Notes under the pieces: model-generated
Told to the model about the DNA's origin: nothing
What the model saw: the letters and a program-made list of their open reading frames with translations, nothing else
Database searches by the model: none
Position numbers and translations under genes: made by a program
Source of the DNA: Levilactobacillus spicheri DSM 15429
GTDB lineage: Bacteria; Bacillota; Bacilli; Lactobacillales; Lactobacillaceae
DNA length: 64,000 bases
Assembly (NCBI RefSeq): GCF_001435095.1
Contig: NZ_AZFC01000036.1
Span: 1-64,000 of the forward strand
Reading direction: 5' to 3'
Part shown: in pieces, positions 25,016 through 33,348 of the stretch
Position numbering within the stretch: the first letter of the stretch is position 1
Layout: each line of letters starts with the position of its first letter

Positions 25016-26719
25016 TTATTCCACCGAAATCAAGAATGGATAAACCGGTTGGTCTCCTTCGTGAACTTCTGTTTCCAGGTCGGCGTCTAAGGCCGCGACC
25101 TGTTGTTGTAACTGATCGGCCACTTCCGCCGTCGTGTCGGCGCCGTAGATGATCGTGACGATTTCACTATCGTCGTCGAGCATCGCCTTGACCGTGGCAA
25201 CAGCCGTCTGCAGGAGATCCGCGTCGGTCACCTTGATGGTACCGTCCACGATCCCCATGTAGTTGCCTTCTTTAATGTCAAACCCATCCAGCTGGGTATC
25301 CCGAATCGCGTGGGTCACCTGACCACTCTTGACCGTGTCCAGGTTGTCTTCCATGGCTTCCTGGTTCTCTTCCAGCTTGGCGTCGGGGTTGTAGCCCAGC
25401 ATCGCCGTCATCCCTTGCGAAACGGTCTTCGCGTGAACGATGACCGTGGGGATGTCCGCGACCTCAGCCGCTTGTTCGGCCGCCAAGAAGATGTTCTTGT
25501 TGTTCGGCAACACGATGGCCCGCTTAGCTTGCGAGTCATTGATCGCGTCAACGATGTCCTGCGTGCTAGGGTTCATGGTTTGGCCCCCGTTGACCACGTG
25601 GGTCACACCCAGGCTCTTGAACAGCGTCGCTAAGCCGTCACCCGCGGCGATCGCGATGATGGCCGTGTCAGCGGGTTGTTGTTGCGCTTTCGCTTCGGCC
25701 TTTTCGACCGGCGTCTCGGCATTTTCTTCTTCGTCGTGTTCGATGATCGTCTCTTGTTGCATCCGCATGTTGTCGACCTTGACCTTGGCCAAGTCCCCGA
25801 ATTCTTGTCCCCAGGCAATGACCTTACCGGGGTGTTCGGTATGCACGTGGACCTTCACGATCTCGTCGTCGTTCACGACTAACAGGGAGTCCCCCAGGTC
25901 AGCCAGGTAGTTGTAGAAGGTGTCGTAGTCAAACTTGTGATCCACCTGCTTGCCCCGGCCGATCCGGACCATGATTTCGGTACAGTAACCGTACTTGATG
26001 CTGTTCGGATCCAGCTTGCCCTGCACGCTTTGGTGGTGGGTCGCATCGATCATTTCGTCCATCTCGGCATCGTCTGGTTGGTAATCCTGGGTCTCGGCGA
26101 CCCGCCCGTTCAGGGAGTCATCAAAGGCTTCCAGGACAAAGGTCAGTCCCTGACCACCGGAATCGACCACGCCGACCTGCTTCAAAACGGGCAGTAAGTC
26201 GGGCGTTGTCGCCAAGGCTTCCTTGGCCGCCGTGTAAACGGCATCCATCACGGCTAAGACGTCATCCGAGTCCTTAGCGGCGTTTAATCCCGCTTGGGCC
26301 CCTTCACGCACGACCGTCAAAATGGTCCCTTCCGTGGGCTTCATCACGGCCTTGTAGGCCGTTTCGGCGCCGGCAGCGAACCCGTCGGCCAGGTCTTGGG
26401 CCGTCAGCGTCTGCTTGTCCGCCAGCTTGCGGGAGAAGCCCCGAAAAATCTGGGATAGGATGACCCCGGAGTTACCCCGGGCCCCCATCAGCAGACCCTT
26501 GGCTAAGGCCGTAGCCAGGGCCCCCACAGCGGTGGTGTCTGCATCCCGCTCATACTTGGCCCCACTCTGCAGTGACAGGCTCATGTTGGTCCCGGTATCC
26601 CCATCGGGCACGGGAAACACGTTCAATGAATTAATAAAATCAGCGTTTTGGTTTAGTTTTTGCGAGGCGGCCTGAACCATCTTACCAAACTCAAGATTAG
26701 TAATTTCTGTGACTTTCAA
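25016..26719 (-). CDS. fakA: Fatty acid kinase catalytic subunit FakA
   Basis: FakA phosphorylates fatty acids held by FakB (DegV) proteins, feeding exogenous fatty acids to PlsX/PlsY. The 567-residue product has an N-terminal DhaL domain with FPVPDGDTGTNMSLS (about 35-49) and MGARGNSGVILSQI, a middle domain and a C-terminal DegV-like domain. Its neighbours plsX and acpP fit phospholipid synthesis. It follows the Asp23 gene with a short gap. Confidence 0.93.
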   Translation of the reverse strand: MKVTEITNLEFGKMVQAASQKLNQNADFINSLNVFPVPDGDTGTNMSLSLQSGAKYERDADTTAVGALATALAKGLLMGARGNSGVILSQIFRGFSRKLADKQTLTAQDLADGFAAGAETAYKAVMKPTEGTILTVVREGAQAGLNAAKDSDDVLAVMDAVYTAAKEALATTPDLLPVLKQVGVVDSGGQGLTFVLEAFDDSLNGRVAETQDYQPDDAEMDEMIDATHHQSVQGKLDPNSIKYGYCTEIMVRIGRGKQVDHKFDYDTFYNYLADLGDSLLVVNDDEIVKVHVHTEHPGKVIAWGQEFGDLAKVKVDNMRMQQETIIEHDEEENAETPVEKAEAKAQQQPADTAIIAIAAGDGLATLFKSLGVTHVVNGGQTMNPSTQDIVDAINDSQAKRAIVLPNNKNIFLAAEQAAEVADIPTVIVHAKTVSQGMTAMLGYNPDAKLEENQEAMEDNLDTVKSGQVTHAIRDTQLDGFDIKEGNYMGIVDGTIKVTDADLLQTAVATVKAMLDDDSEIVTIIYGADTTAEVADQLQQQVAALDADLETEVHEGDQPVYPFLISVE

Positions 26720-26751
26720 CTAAGTATCCTCCTTGATTTCAGCACGTCTGG

Positions 26752-27114
26752 CTAGTCAGCCAACACCCGCACCCCTTGGACAATCACGTTGACCGAGTTG
26801 GCCGTGACGCCGAGCATTGTTTCCAGGTTGTATTTCACTTTAGCTTGGACGTTGCGGGAGACTTCGGAAATCTTGGTCCCGTAACTCACGATCACGTAAA
26901 CGTCGATGGCGACGCCGTTGTCTTCCTGACGAACGACCACCCCGCGCGCGTAGTTTTCGCGGCGGAGAATATCGTTCACGTTATCGCGTAGTTGATTCTT
27001 GCTTGCCATGCCCACGACACCATAATTATCAGTCGCGGCACCCCCAACTACGGTCGCAATCACTTCATTGGTAATATCAATTGTTCCGTACTGAGTCTTA
27101 ATCTTTACGGCCAT
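26752..27114 (-). CDS. Asp23/Gls24-family protein (YloU)
   Basis: The product (120 residues) begins MAVKIKTQYGTIDITNEVI and has the DUF322/Asp23 fold signature with YVIVSYGTKISEVSRNVQ. Such proteins are envelope-stress linked. YloU lies upstream of fakA in Bacillus too. I start at 27114, where AAGGAGG is optimally placed, not at 27231, which would run into the divergent rpmB promoter. Confidence 0.92.
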   Translation of the reverse strand: MAVKIKTQYGTIDITNEVIATVVGGAATDNYGVVGMASKNQLRDNVNDILRRENYARGVVVRQEDNGVAIDVYVIVSYGTKISEVSRNVQAKVKYNLETMLGVTANSVNVIVQGVRVLAD

Positions 27115-27254
27115 GGAAATAGCCTCCTTGTCAAAGAATAGAATCTTAACAGAAATTAATCTTACCACAACCCACCCGAAAATAGAAATAGGAACACCGG
27201 AAAGCGGGTAGTAGCGGTAATTAAGTGTCAAGGGAAATTACTTGAAAGAAAATA

Positions 27255-27283
27255 TTGCGTTCGGTCAAAGAGTATGGTAAATT
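27255..27283 (+). promoter_or_regulatory. Probable rpmB promoter
   Basis: TTGCGT and TAAATT are 17 nt apart, with a TGG extension just before the -10 box. It reads divergently from the Asp23-fakA operon. Confidence 0.5.
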
Positions 27284-27347
27284 AGTCAGGTGAGTAAAAA
27301 GCACTGCTTTTTAAACAGTAATGAATCCATGAAGGAGGGTTTACGCC

Positions 27348-27533
27348 ATGGCAAAGGATTTTATCAACGGTAAGCGGACGCGCTTCGGTAACAAGCGTTC
27401 CCACGCCTTAAACTCGACTCGTCGTGCTTGGAAGCCGAACTTGCAAAAGGTTCGCATCTTAGTGGACGGTAAGCCAAAGAAGGTTTGGATTTCTACCCGG
27501 ACCTTGAAATCAGGTAAGGTAACTCGCGTTTAG
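27348..27533 (+). CDS. rpmB: 50S ribosomal protein L28
   Basis: The 61-residue basic protein begins [22 protein letters not shown], typical of Firmicutes L28. GGAGGG precedes the ATG. It is a single-gene unit divergent from the Asp23-fakA operon, as in Bacillus. Confidence 0.97.
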   Translation: MAKDFINGKRTRFGNKRSHALNSTRRAWKPNLQKVRILVDGKPKKVWISTRTLKSGKVTRV

Positions 27534-27560
27534 TCAGTGACTAAATTCGATTGATAAACG

Positions 27561-27605
27561 AAAAGACGCGCTTTCAGCCAACGGTTGAGGGAGCGTCTTT
27601 TTTCG
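27561..27605 (+). terminator. rpmB terminator
   Basis: AAAAGACGCGCT pairs with GAGCGTCTTTT around an 18-nt loop and is followed by T residues. Confidence 0.85.
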
Positions 27606-27700
27606 TATGATCAGTCCTCGCTTCACGCCGGCGAGCAAGGTACCCTTGATGTTCTCCGGCACGCGTCCCGCTCGTTAAAATCGACGAAAGTTGCCGATTA

Positions 27701-27719
27701 CTTCCGCTCAGCTGGGCCG
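27701..27719 (+). repeat. 19-bp intergenic repeat, copy 2
   Basis: Identical to 15474-15492. Confidence 0.6.
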
Positions 27720-28010
27720 TGACGCTAGTGACCACCTTGCCATTTCGTCTCAACTGCCGTCATAGTGGCGTGTCAGCGTTTTTCCACATACTTAGCACGG
27801 AAAACATCAGTCGACAAAACGAAAAGACAATGCCAACACCGTTTTCTAATCAACTAGCACTATCCGTACTCAATATCATCCGGTTTTCCAAAGCTGCCCG
27901 AAATTTACGGCAATCGCTCATGTCATGGCACCTAGATCAGCGGCACAGAGGCGACTTGCTGGCCGTGGTGAAATTGATGTTGGCGGGCGTTTTTAGCCCA
28001 CCTACATCAA

Positions 28011-28065
28011 GGCCGAGCTCTGGAGACTCGTACTTTGAGGCTCCAGAGTCGTGCCCACCTCGGCC
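28011..28065. repeat. Nested GC-rich hairpin
   Basis: GGCCGAG (28011-28017) pairs with CTCGGCC (28059-28065), and inside it CTCTGGAG (28018-28025) pairs with CTCCAGAG (28041-28048). It lies just inside the right inverted repeat. Confidence 0.55.
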
Positions 28066-28175
28066 GGCTTGCTCGCCGGCGTGAAGCGCTGGTTAGCCTC
28101 CTTCTACCCAGCAATCCATTAATCGTCCAACTGAATTTACCTATTAATGAAGCAATCCATCTATCCGCCCAATTC

Positions 28176-28218
28176 AAAAGGCCGCACAGCCCCCATTTAA
28201 CGGGGGTGTGCGGCCTTC
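28176..28218 (-). terminator. Terminator of the gmk-to-thiN gene run
   Basis: GGCCGCACA and its complement flank an inner CCCCC/GGGGG stem, with TTTTG following on the minus strand downstream of thiN. Confidence 0.85.
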
Positions 28219-28236
28219 TTAGGTCACGCTATCTAA

Positions 28237-28914
28237 TTATTCATGCCGGGCTTCGTACGTGTCACAGCTTTGAATGACACACAGTAAGCCGGTGTCGAAC
28301 TGAAACGTCCCGGTCTCGCCAATAAACTCGTTACTGGCAAAGGAAATCGGGTACGGAATCGGTTCGTCGTGGAGCGGATATTTTTCGTCAAACAGGCTCA
28401 GGTGGTCAATCGGCGTCAACGGGATAAACGCCAGGTACTTCTTATCGGCTTCCTTCTGGAGCGTGTAGTGTCCCGGCAGATAGAAGGTGATTGTGTTCTG
28501 CCGGTCGATCAGGCGAATCTGGCCCGCGTAGGCCTTGTACCGGGGTTCTAAGACCAGGAACAGGTTGGCCAAGAAGTGGTCCAACCGCCCGCCCGTCGCC
28601 CCGTAAATGTCGACCTGCTCGGCGTGGTAGTCCCGAAAGGCCACCATGACCGCCATCTGGGTGTCGGTAAAGTCCTTTTCGGGCTGGGCCTGCCGCACGT
28701 CCTTGACGTTTCGGCGCACCGACTGCAGCTCCGGCTCCTGCAGGGAGTCGAAGTCCCCGATCGCCGCGACCGGTTGAATGTTCAGATCGATCAACCGCAG
28801 GGTCCCCCGATCGACCCCAATCCAGGGGCCCGTAATCTCATGGGCCGCCAACGATTCGGGCCAGTTGGCCTTAGGACCGCCTACCAGGAGATTAAACGTT
28901 CCGCCCCGTGGCAT
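28237..28914 (-). CDS. thiN: Thiamine pyrophosphokinase
   Basis: ThiN converts thiamine to thiamine pyrophosphate. The 225-residue product has the family motifs IGVDRGTLRLI, AIGDFDSL, PEKDFTDTQMAV and YGATGGRLDHFLANL. The ATG shares a base with the rpe stop codon. The rpe-thiN order after prkC-rsgA is common in Firmicutes. Confidence 0.95.
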   Translation of the reverse strand: MPRGGTFNLLVGGPKANWPESLAAHEITGPWIGVDRGTLRLIDLNIQPVAAIGDFDSLQEPELQSVRRNVKDVRQAQPEKDFTDTQMAVMVAFRDYHAEQVDIYGATGGRLDHFLANLFLVLEPRYKAYAGQIRLIDRQNTITFYLPGHYTLQKEADKKYLAFIPLTPIDHLSLFDEKYPLHDEPIPYPISFASNEFIGETGTFQFDTGLLCVIQSCDTYEARHE

Positions 28915-29567
28915 TATTTCGTGGCGTCCTTCAAAGCCTTGATCCGGGCAGCCGGGTCGTCCGCGTTAAAGACGTAGGAACCCGCCACAGCGACCGTCGC
29001 ACCGGCGTTGGCACATTCAACAACGGTCTGGTCGTTGACCCCACCGTCGACTTCGATGTCAAAGTCGTAGCCCTTGGCCTTCTTGATGGCGTCCAATTGG
29101 GCGATCTTCTCGACCGTGCTGTGCAGGAACTTTTGGCCCCCGAAACCAGGGTTAACGGTCATGACCAGCACTTGGCCGACCATGCCCAAGACGGGTTCGA
29201 TGGCGCTGACCGGCGTCCCTGGGTTGATGACCACTTCCGGCGTGGCACCGGCGTTTTGAATCATCTGTAAGGCCCGGTGAATGTGGGGCGTTGCTTCGAC
29301 GTGGACCCCGATGATGTCCGCACCGGCCTTGGCAAAGTCGTCGACGTACCGTTCAGGGTTTTGAACCATCATGTGCACGTCTAAGACCATCTTCGTGATG
29401 GGCCGAATCGCCTTGACCCAGCCGGGACCGTAGGATAAGGCCGGCACGAATTGACCGTCCATGATGTCGATGTGGAGCACTTCCGCCCCCGCTTGGTCGA
29501 CCTTTTCGATGTCTGGTTGTAAGTTGACGTAATCCGCACTTAAAATTGATGGCGCTACTTTAATCAT
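28914..29567 (-). CDS. rpe: Ribulose-phosphate 3-epimerase
   Basis: Rpe interconverts ribulose-5-phosphate and xylulose-5-phosphate in the pentose phosphate or phosphoketolase pathway. The 217-residue TIM-barrel has LHIDIMDGQFVP (metal ligands and catalytic Asp), VHMMVQNPERYV, MTVNPGFGGQKF and EVDGGVN. AGGAAGAG precedes the ATG. Confidence 0.97.
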   Translation of the reverse strand: MIKVAPSILSADYVNLQPDIEKVDQAGAEVLHIDIMDGQFVPALSYGPGWVKAIRPITKMVLDVHMMVQNPERYVDDFAKAGADIIGVHVEATPHIHRALQMIQNAGATPEVVINPGTPVSAIEPVLGMVGQVLVMTVNPGFGGQKFLHSTVEKIAQLDAIKKAKGYDFDIEVDGGVNDQTVVECANAGATVAVAGSYVFNADDPAARIKALKDATK

Positions 29568-29579
29568 AAATTCTCTTCC

Positions 29580-30476
29580 TCATTTCTTTTTGTTATAAAC
29601 AGGTTTTTGGTTCTGTAACAACGTGAGTAATTGTAAGTAGTTGTCGTACCGGCTCTGTAAGACGTCACCGGCCGCCAACGCTGCCTTGACCGCACACCCG
29701 GGTTCGTTCACGTGAACGCAGCCCCGGAACCGACACTGGCTCGCCAGCGCCCGAAATTCGGGGAAATACTGGCCGAGTTCGCGGTAGTCGATCGTCAGGG
29801 TGTCGTAAGACGAGAACCCCGGCGTGTCGGCCACTAGCCCGCCGGCAATCGGCATCAAGCTCACCTTACGGGTCGTGTGCCGCCCCCGGTTCAGGGCCGT
29901 CGAGATTTCGCCGGTCGCCAGGTCCAGGTCCGGCACCAGGTGGTTCAGTAACGTGGACTTGCCCGCCCCGGTCTGGCCCATGATGACCGTTTCCTGGTCG
30001 GCCAGTAACGTGCGCAGCTGGTCCAAGCCGTCCTGGGCGAACGGTTCACGACTGAGGCACACGGGGTAACCCACCTGCCGGTACGCGGCCGCCAGCGTCA
30101 CGAACTGCTGATAACGGTCATCCGTGATCAGGTCGGTCTTGGTAAAGTAGATCACCGGCTTGATGTGGCTCACCTCGAGGGCGATCAGCTGCCGGTCCAA
30201 GAGGTTCGTCGAGAACTCCGGCGACGCCACCGCGGTCACCACGACCCCCTGGTCAATGTTGGCGACCGGTGGGCGGGTCAGCGCGTTGTCGCGCGGTAGG
30301 ATCTCGAGGATATAGCCTTCCTTGGGGGATGAACTTTCAAACCGCACCCGATCCCCCACTAAGGGCGTAATTCGCTTCTTTCGAAAGTTTCCGCGTGCCC
30401 GGGTCCGGTAGAGCTCGCCGTCGCTGAACACGTCGTAAAAGCCGCTGAGCGACTGACGAATCTGTCCTTCTGCCAT
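29580..30476 (-). CDS. rsgA: Small ribosomal subunit biogenesis GTPase RsgA
   Basis: RsgA is a circularly permuted GTPase that checks late 30S assembly. The product (298 residues) has an OB-fold N-terminus, TKTDL (G4), MGQTGAGKSTLLNHL (G1), DTPGFSSY (G3) and a C-terminal zinc region with CRFRGCVHVNEPGC. The ATG at 30476 has AAAGGAGG just upstream, so the longer TTG reading is rejected. prkC lies upstream, with a terminator-like hairpin between. Confidence 0.96.
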   Translation of the reverse strand: MAEGQIRQSLSGFYDVFSDGELYRTRARGNFRKKRITPLVGDRVRFESSSPKEGYILEILPRDNALTRPPVANIDQGVVVTAVASPEFSTNLLDRQLIALEVSHIKPVIYFTKTDLITDDRYQQFVTLAAAYRQVGYPVCLSREPFAQDGLDQLRTLLADQETVIMGQTGAGKSTLLNHLVPDLDLATGEISTALNRGRHTTRKVSLMPIAGGLVADTPGFSSYDTLTIDYRELGQYFPEFRALASQCRFRGCVHVNEPGCAVKAALAAGDVLQSRYDNYLQLLTLLQNQKPVYNKKK

Positions 30477-30497
30477 GGAGCACCTCCTTTGCAAAAT

Positions 30498-30537
30498 AAA
30501 AAAGCTCAGTTCCCTTTTATTATAAAAGAACTGAGCC
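30498..30537 (-). terminator. Terminator between prkC and rsgA
   Basis: GCTCAGTTC pairs with GAACTGAGC and six T residues follow on the minus strand. rsgA-rpe-thiN may be partly read through or have another promoter. Confidence 0.85.
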
Positions 30538-30556
30538 CTAAATGCCCGCTTTTTCC

Positions 30557-32590
30557 TTAATTTTTCGTCACATGACTATCTTCACCGATCACGTCTCCGT
30601 TCCGCACAATCTTGTACGCCCCGGATTTCCCGTGCGCCACCGTAAACGGCAGGGTCACGGTGGTATCGTTTGTGATGGTCATCTGTTTGTAAACCGAGCT
30701 CAATTGGTGATCCTGGTCACGCAGATAAATCTGGACCAGGTTCTCCGTCGCCGCCGAACTGGCACTTTCGTCGTCGCTGTCACTACTGCTGGTGCTCGAC
30801 GCGCTGCTGTCGAACGGGATCTTGACCTTCACGCTGAACTGGTCGGTCGCGGGTCCGGAACTCTCCGGTCCCCGCGACAGGGTCAGCGTGATCTCGTCCC
30901 CCTCCTGGACCACGGCGCCCTCACCCGGCGACTGTCGGATGACCTTGCCCTTGTCCACGTCGTTGGAATAGGCGTAGCTAAAGGCCAGGTTGAGGTTGTG
31001 ATCGGTCGCATAGCGTTGCGCCTGGGCCTTGGTCTTGTCGGTGAGGTCGCTTAACGTGACCGTCTGCGTCCCCGTCGACACGGTCAACGTCATCGTGGTC
31101 TCCTTGGGCACGACCCGTTTGCCCGCCGTCACGTTCTGCTGGATGATGCGGCCGGCCGGGACGCTGGTCGAGTGGACCGACTCCCGGTGAACGGTAAACC
31201 CGCTGGCCTGCAGCTTAGCCGCCACGCTCGCGTACGAGTCGCCCTGGTAGTTGGCGACCCGGTACGTCCGGGGTCCCGTGCTGATCCACAGGTCCACCTT
31301 GGTATTGCGCTGCAGCTGGGTCCCCGAACGCGGTTCCGTCCGGATCACCCGGTGTAACTTGACCGACGAGCTGGCCGCCTTGTGCACGCGGCCGACCTGC
31401 AGGTGCGTCTTGACCAGGGCCGTTTGGGCGTTGGCCTGACGGGCCCCCACCACGTTCGGCACACTGGTCATCCGGGGTTGAAAGATCGCCACGCCCAGGG
31501 CCGCTCCCAGCAGCAACATCAAGATGACCAGCCCCGTCAGCATAAACTTGCGCCGCCGTGGGTGCCGATCCCGGTACCGCAGCTTCGTGGGTTTATCCGC
31601 TTCACTGGCCGCCTGGGTCGGTTTGGTCGTTACCGGTTGGTGCGTGCTCGCCGCCTGCGCCGTCTTGGTCGGATCGGCGATTGCCGTTAAATCGCTCAAG
31701 GCGCTGAGCGGCAAGACCTTGGTCTCCCCGTCATCCCCCTGCGGCGTGAACCGGGCCTCGCCCGCCCGCTTCGGTGAGAGGGCGGTGGCCAGGTCCGTCG
31801 CCATGTCGGCAACCGTCGCGTAGCGGTCCTGCGGCCGTTTAGCGGTCGCCCGAAAGACCACGTTCTCCAGTGCCTGGGGAATCCGGGGGTCGGTGTCGCG
31901 GACCGCCGGAATGTCCGACTGGTAGTGTTTCAAAGCAATCGAGACCGCCGTCTCCCCCTCGAAGGGCACGGTCCCCGTCAGCATCTCGTAGAGAATGATC
32001 CCCAGCGAGTAGATGTCCGACTGCTTGGTCGCCATCCCCCCACGGGCCTGTTCCGGTGACAGGTAGTGGACCGACCCCAAGACCGTGTTGGTCTGGGTCA
32101 GGCTGCTTTCCGACAGGGTCACCGCGATGCCAAAGTCCGTGATCTTGGCGGTGCGGTTTTGGTCGATCAAGATGTTTTGGGGCTTCAGGTCCCGGTGAAT
32201 AATGCCGTGTTCGTGAGCCAGCTTCACGGCGTTGAGGATCTGGGTCATGATCTGGATCACCTCGCCGTATGGAATCGGGAAGTGCTCCTTGATATACGCC
32301 TTGAGGTCGGTCCCCTCAACGTACTCCATGACCAGGTACTGCATGCCGTTCTCCTCGCCCACGTCGTAGACCTGCACGATGTTGTCGTGGACCAGTTCGG
32401 TCGCGGCCAACGCCTCGCGCTGGAACCGCCGCATGGTACTGGGGTCGTCCCGCAGATCGAGGCGCAGAAGCTTGACGGACACGTCCCGGTCCAAGATCAG
32501 GTCGTGGGCCAGGTAAACGTTGGCCATGCCGCCCTCGCCCAGGGCCCGCACGATGCGGTAGCGCCCACTTAATGTGTATCCTGCCCGCAT
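30557..32590 (-). CDS. prkC: PASTA-domain Ser/Thr protein kinase
   Basis: This membrane kinase senses peptidoglycan fragments and controls wall synthesis and division. The 677-residue protein has a cytoplasmic Hanks kinase domain (about 1-270: GEGGMANVYLA, HRDLKPQNIL, DFGIAV, GSVHYLSPEQARG), a juxtamembrane region, one helix (about 346-368) and three PASTA repeats (about 370-575). A Ser/Asp-rich linker then leads to a small extracellular domain of about 70 residues. One base separates it from prpC. Confidence 0.97.
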   Translation of the reverse strand: MRAGYTLSGRYRIVRALGEGGMANVYLAHDLILDRDVSVKLLRLDLRDDPSTMRRFQREALAATELVHDNIVQVYDVGEENGMQYLVMEYVEGTDLKAYIKEHFPIPYGEVIQIMTQILNAVKLAHEHGIIHRDLKPQNILIDQNRTAKITDFGIAVTLSESSLTQTNTVLGSVHYLSPEQARGGMATKQSDIYSLGIILYEMLTGTVPFEGETAVSIALKHYQSDIPAVRDTDPRIPQALENVVFRATAKRPQDRYATVADMATDLATALSPKRAGEARFTPQGDDGETKVLPLSALSDLTAIADPTKTAQAASTHQPVTTKPTQAASEADKPTKLRYRDRHPRRRKFMLTGLVILMLLLGAALGVAIFQPRMTSVPNVVGARQANAQTALVKTHLQVGRVHKAASSSVKLHRVIRTEPRSGTQLQRNTKVDLWISTGPRTYRVANYQGDSYASVAAKLQASGFTVHRESVHSTSVPAGRIIQQNVTAGKRVVPKETTMTLTVSTGTQTVTLSDLTDKTKAQAQRYATDHNLNLAFSYAYSNDVDKGKVIRQSPGEGAVVQEGDEITLTLSRGPESSGPATDQFSVKVKIPFDSSASSTSSSDSDDESASSAATENLVQIYLRDQDHQLSSVYKQMTITNDTTVTLPFTVAHGKSGAYKIVRNGDVIGEDSHVTKN

Positions 32591-32591
32591 G

Positions 32592-33338
32592 TCAGCTCGC
32601 CACCTTCCGACCGTCGTTGGTGACGATAAGAACCGTAATGTTGTCCAACCCCCCGGCCGCGTTGGCCAGGTCGATCAGTTGGTCGCATTTCTGGGTGGGC
32701 GTCTGGTGACTCGCCAAAACGGCGGTGATCTGCTGATCATCCACCATGTTGGTCAGCCCGTCCGTGCATAACAGGAGCTGGTCCTCTAAGACCAGCGGAT
32801 AGGTATTCAAATCAAAGTTCGCGTCGCGGGAGATTCCCAGTGAGCGAATGATCACGTTCTTTTGGGGATGGTGCCGGGCCGCCTGCCGGCTGATCTCGCC
32901 GCGCTTGACCAGCTCATTCACCAGGGAATGGTCCTCGGTCAATTGCCGCAGCTGGCCGTCCCGGAACAGGTACGCCCGGGAGTCGCCGATGCTGGCGATG
33001 ACGACCTCACTGGTGAAGTACACGGCCGCGACCAGCGTGGTGCCCATCCCGTTCAGGTCCGCAAATTGGTTGGACTTCTCGATGATCGAGCGGTTCTCCG
33101 ACGTGATCTGCTGGCTGATCCAGGCCCGGGCCTCGCGGGTCGTGGCCCACTCGGTCAGTTCGAAGTCGTGGCCCAGGTGGGAAACGGCCATCGCGCTGGC
33201 GACGTCGCCGCCCTGGTGGCCACCGATGCCGTCCGCGATCAGGGCCAGGTGTTGCCCCGCCTGATTGGTGAAGACGTCGACGTAGTCCTGATTATCTTCC
33301 CGCTGTTTGCCAATCGCCGTTCGAAAGGCTACTTCCAT
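32592..33338 (-). CDS. prpC: PP2C-type protein phosphatase
   Basis: The 248-residue phosphatase has the PP2C metal-binding motifs ADGIGGHQGGDVAS, GDSRAYLF, CTDGLTNMV and GGLDNITV. It reverses phosphorylation by the adjacent kinase; the pair is conserved in Gram-positives. It follows rsmB by 10 bp. Confidence 0.96.
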   Translation of the reverse strand: MEVAFRTAIGKQREDNQDYVDVFTNQAGQHLALIADGIGGHQGGDVASAMAVSHLGHDFELTEWATTREARAWISQQITSENRSIIEKSNQFADLNGMGTTLVAAVYFTSEVVIASIGDSRAYLFRDGQLRQLTEDHSLVNELVKRGEISRQAARHHPQKNVIIRSLGISRDANFDLNTYPLVLEDQLLLCTDGLTNMVDDQQITAVLASHQTPTQKCDQLIDLANAAGGLDNITVLIVTNDGRKVAS

Positions 33339-33348
33339 GGTGTCTCAC

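Larger units (their letters stand above)
27619..28088. repeat. Perfect 21-bp inverted repeat enclosing 428 bp
   Basis: CGCTTCACGCCGGCGAGCAA at 27619 (plus one more base, G at 27639) is the exact reverse complement of the sequence at 28068-28088. Terminal inverted repeats of this kind can mark a small non-autonomous element. No flanking target duplication was obvious. Confidence 0.6.
27606..28175. other. Gene-free structured region between rpmB and thiN
   Basis: About 570 bp without a convincing gene. It holds a perfect 21-bp inverted repeat at its ends (27619-27639 and 28068-28088), the second copy of a 19-bp repeat (27701-27719) and a nested hairpin (28011-28065). An open frame at 27719-28084 has no ribosome binding site and crosses the hairpins, so I did not call it. 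This could be a degenerate small mobile element or a structured RNA. Confidence 0.55.

Noticed and set aside
27719-28084. 121-residue frame in the rpmB-thiN gap
   Set aside because: No ribosome binding site, no family match, and it crosses the inverted repeat and nested hairpin.
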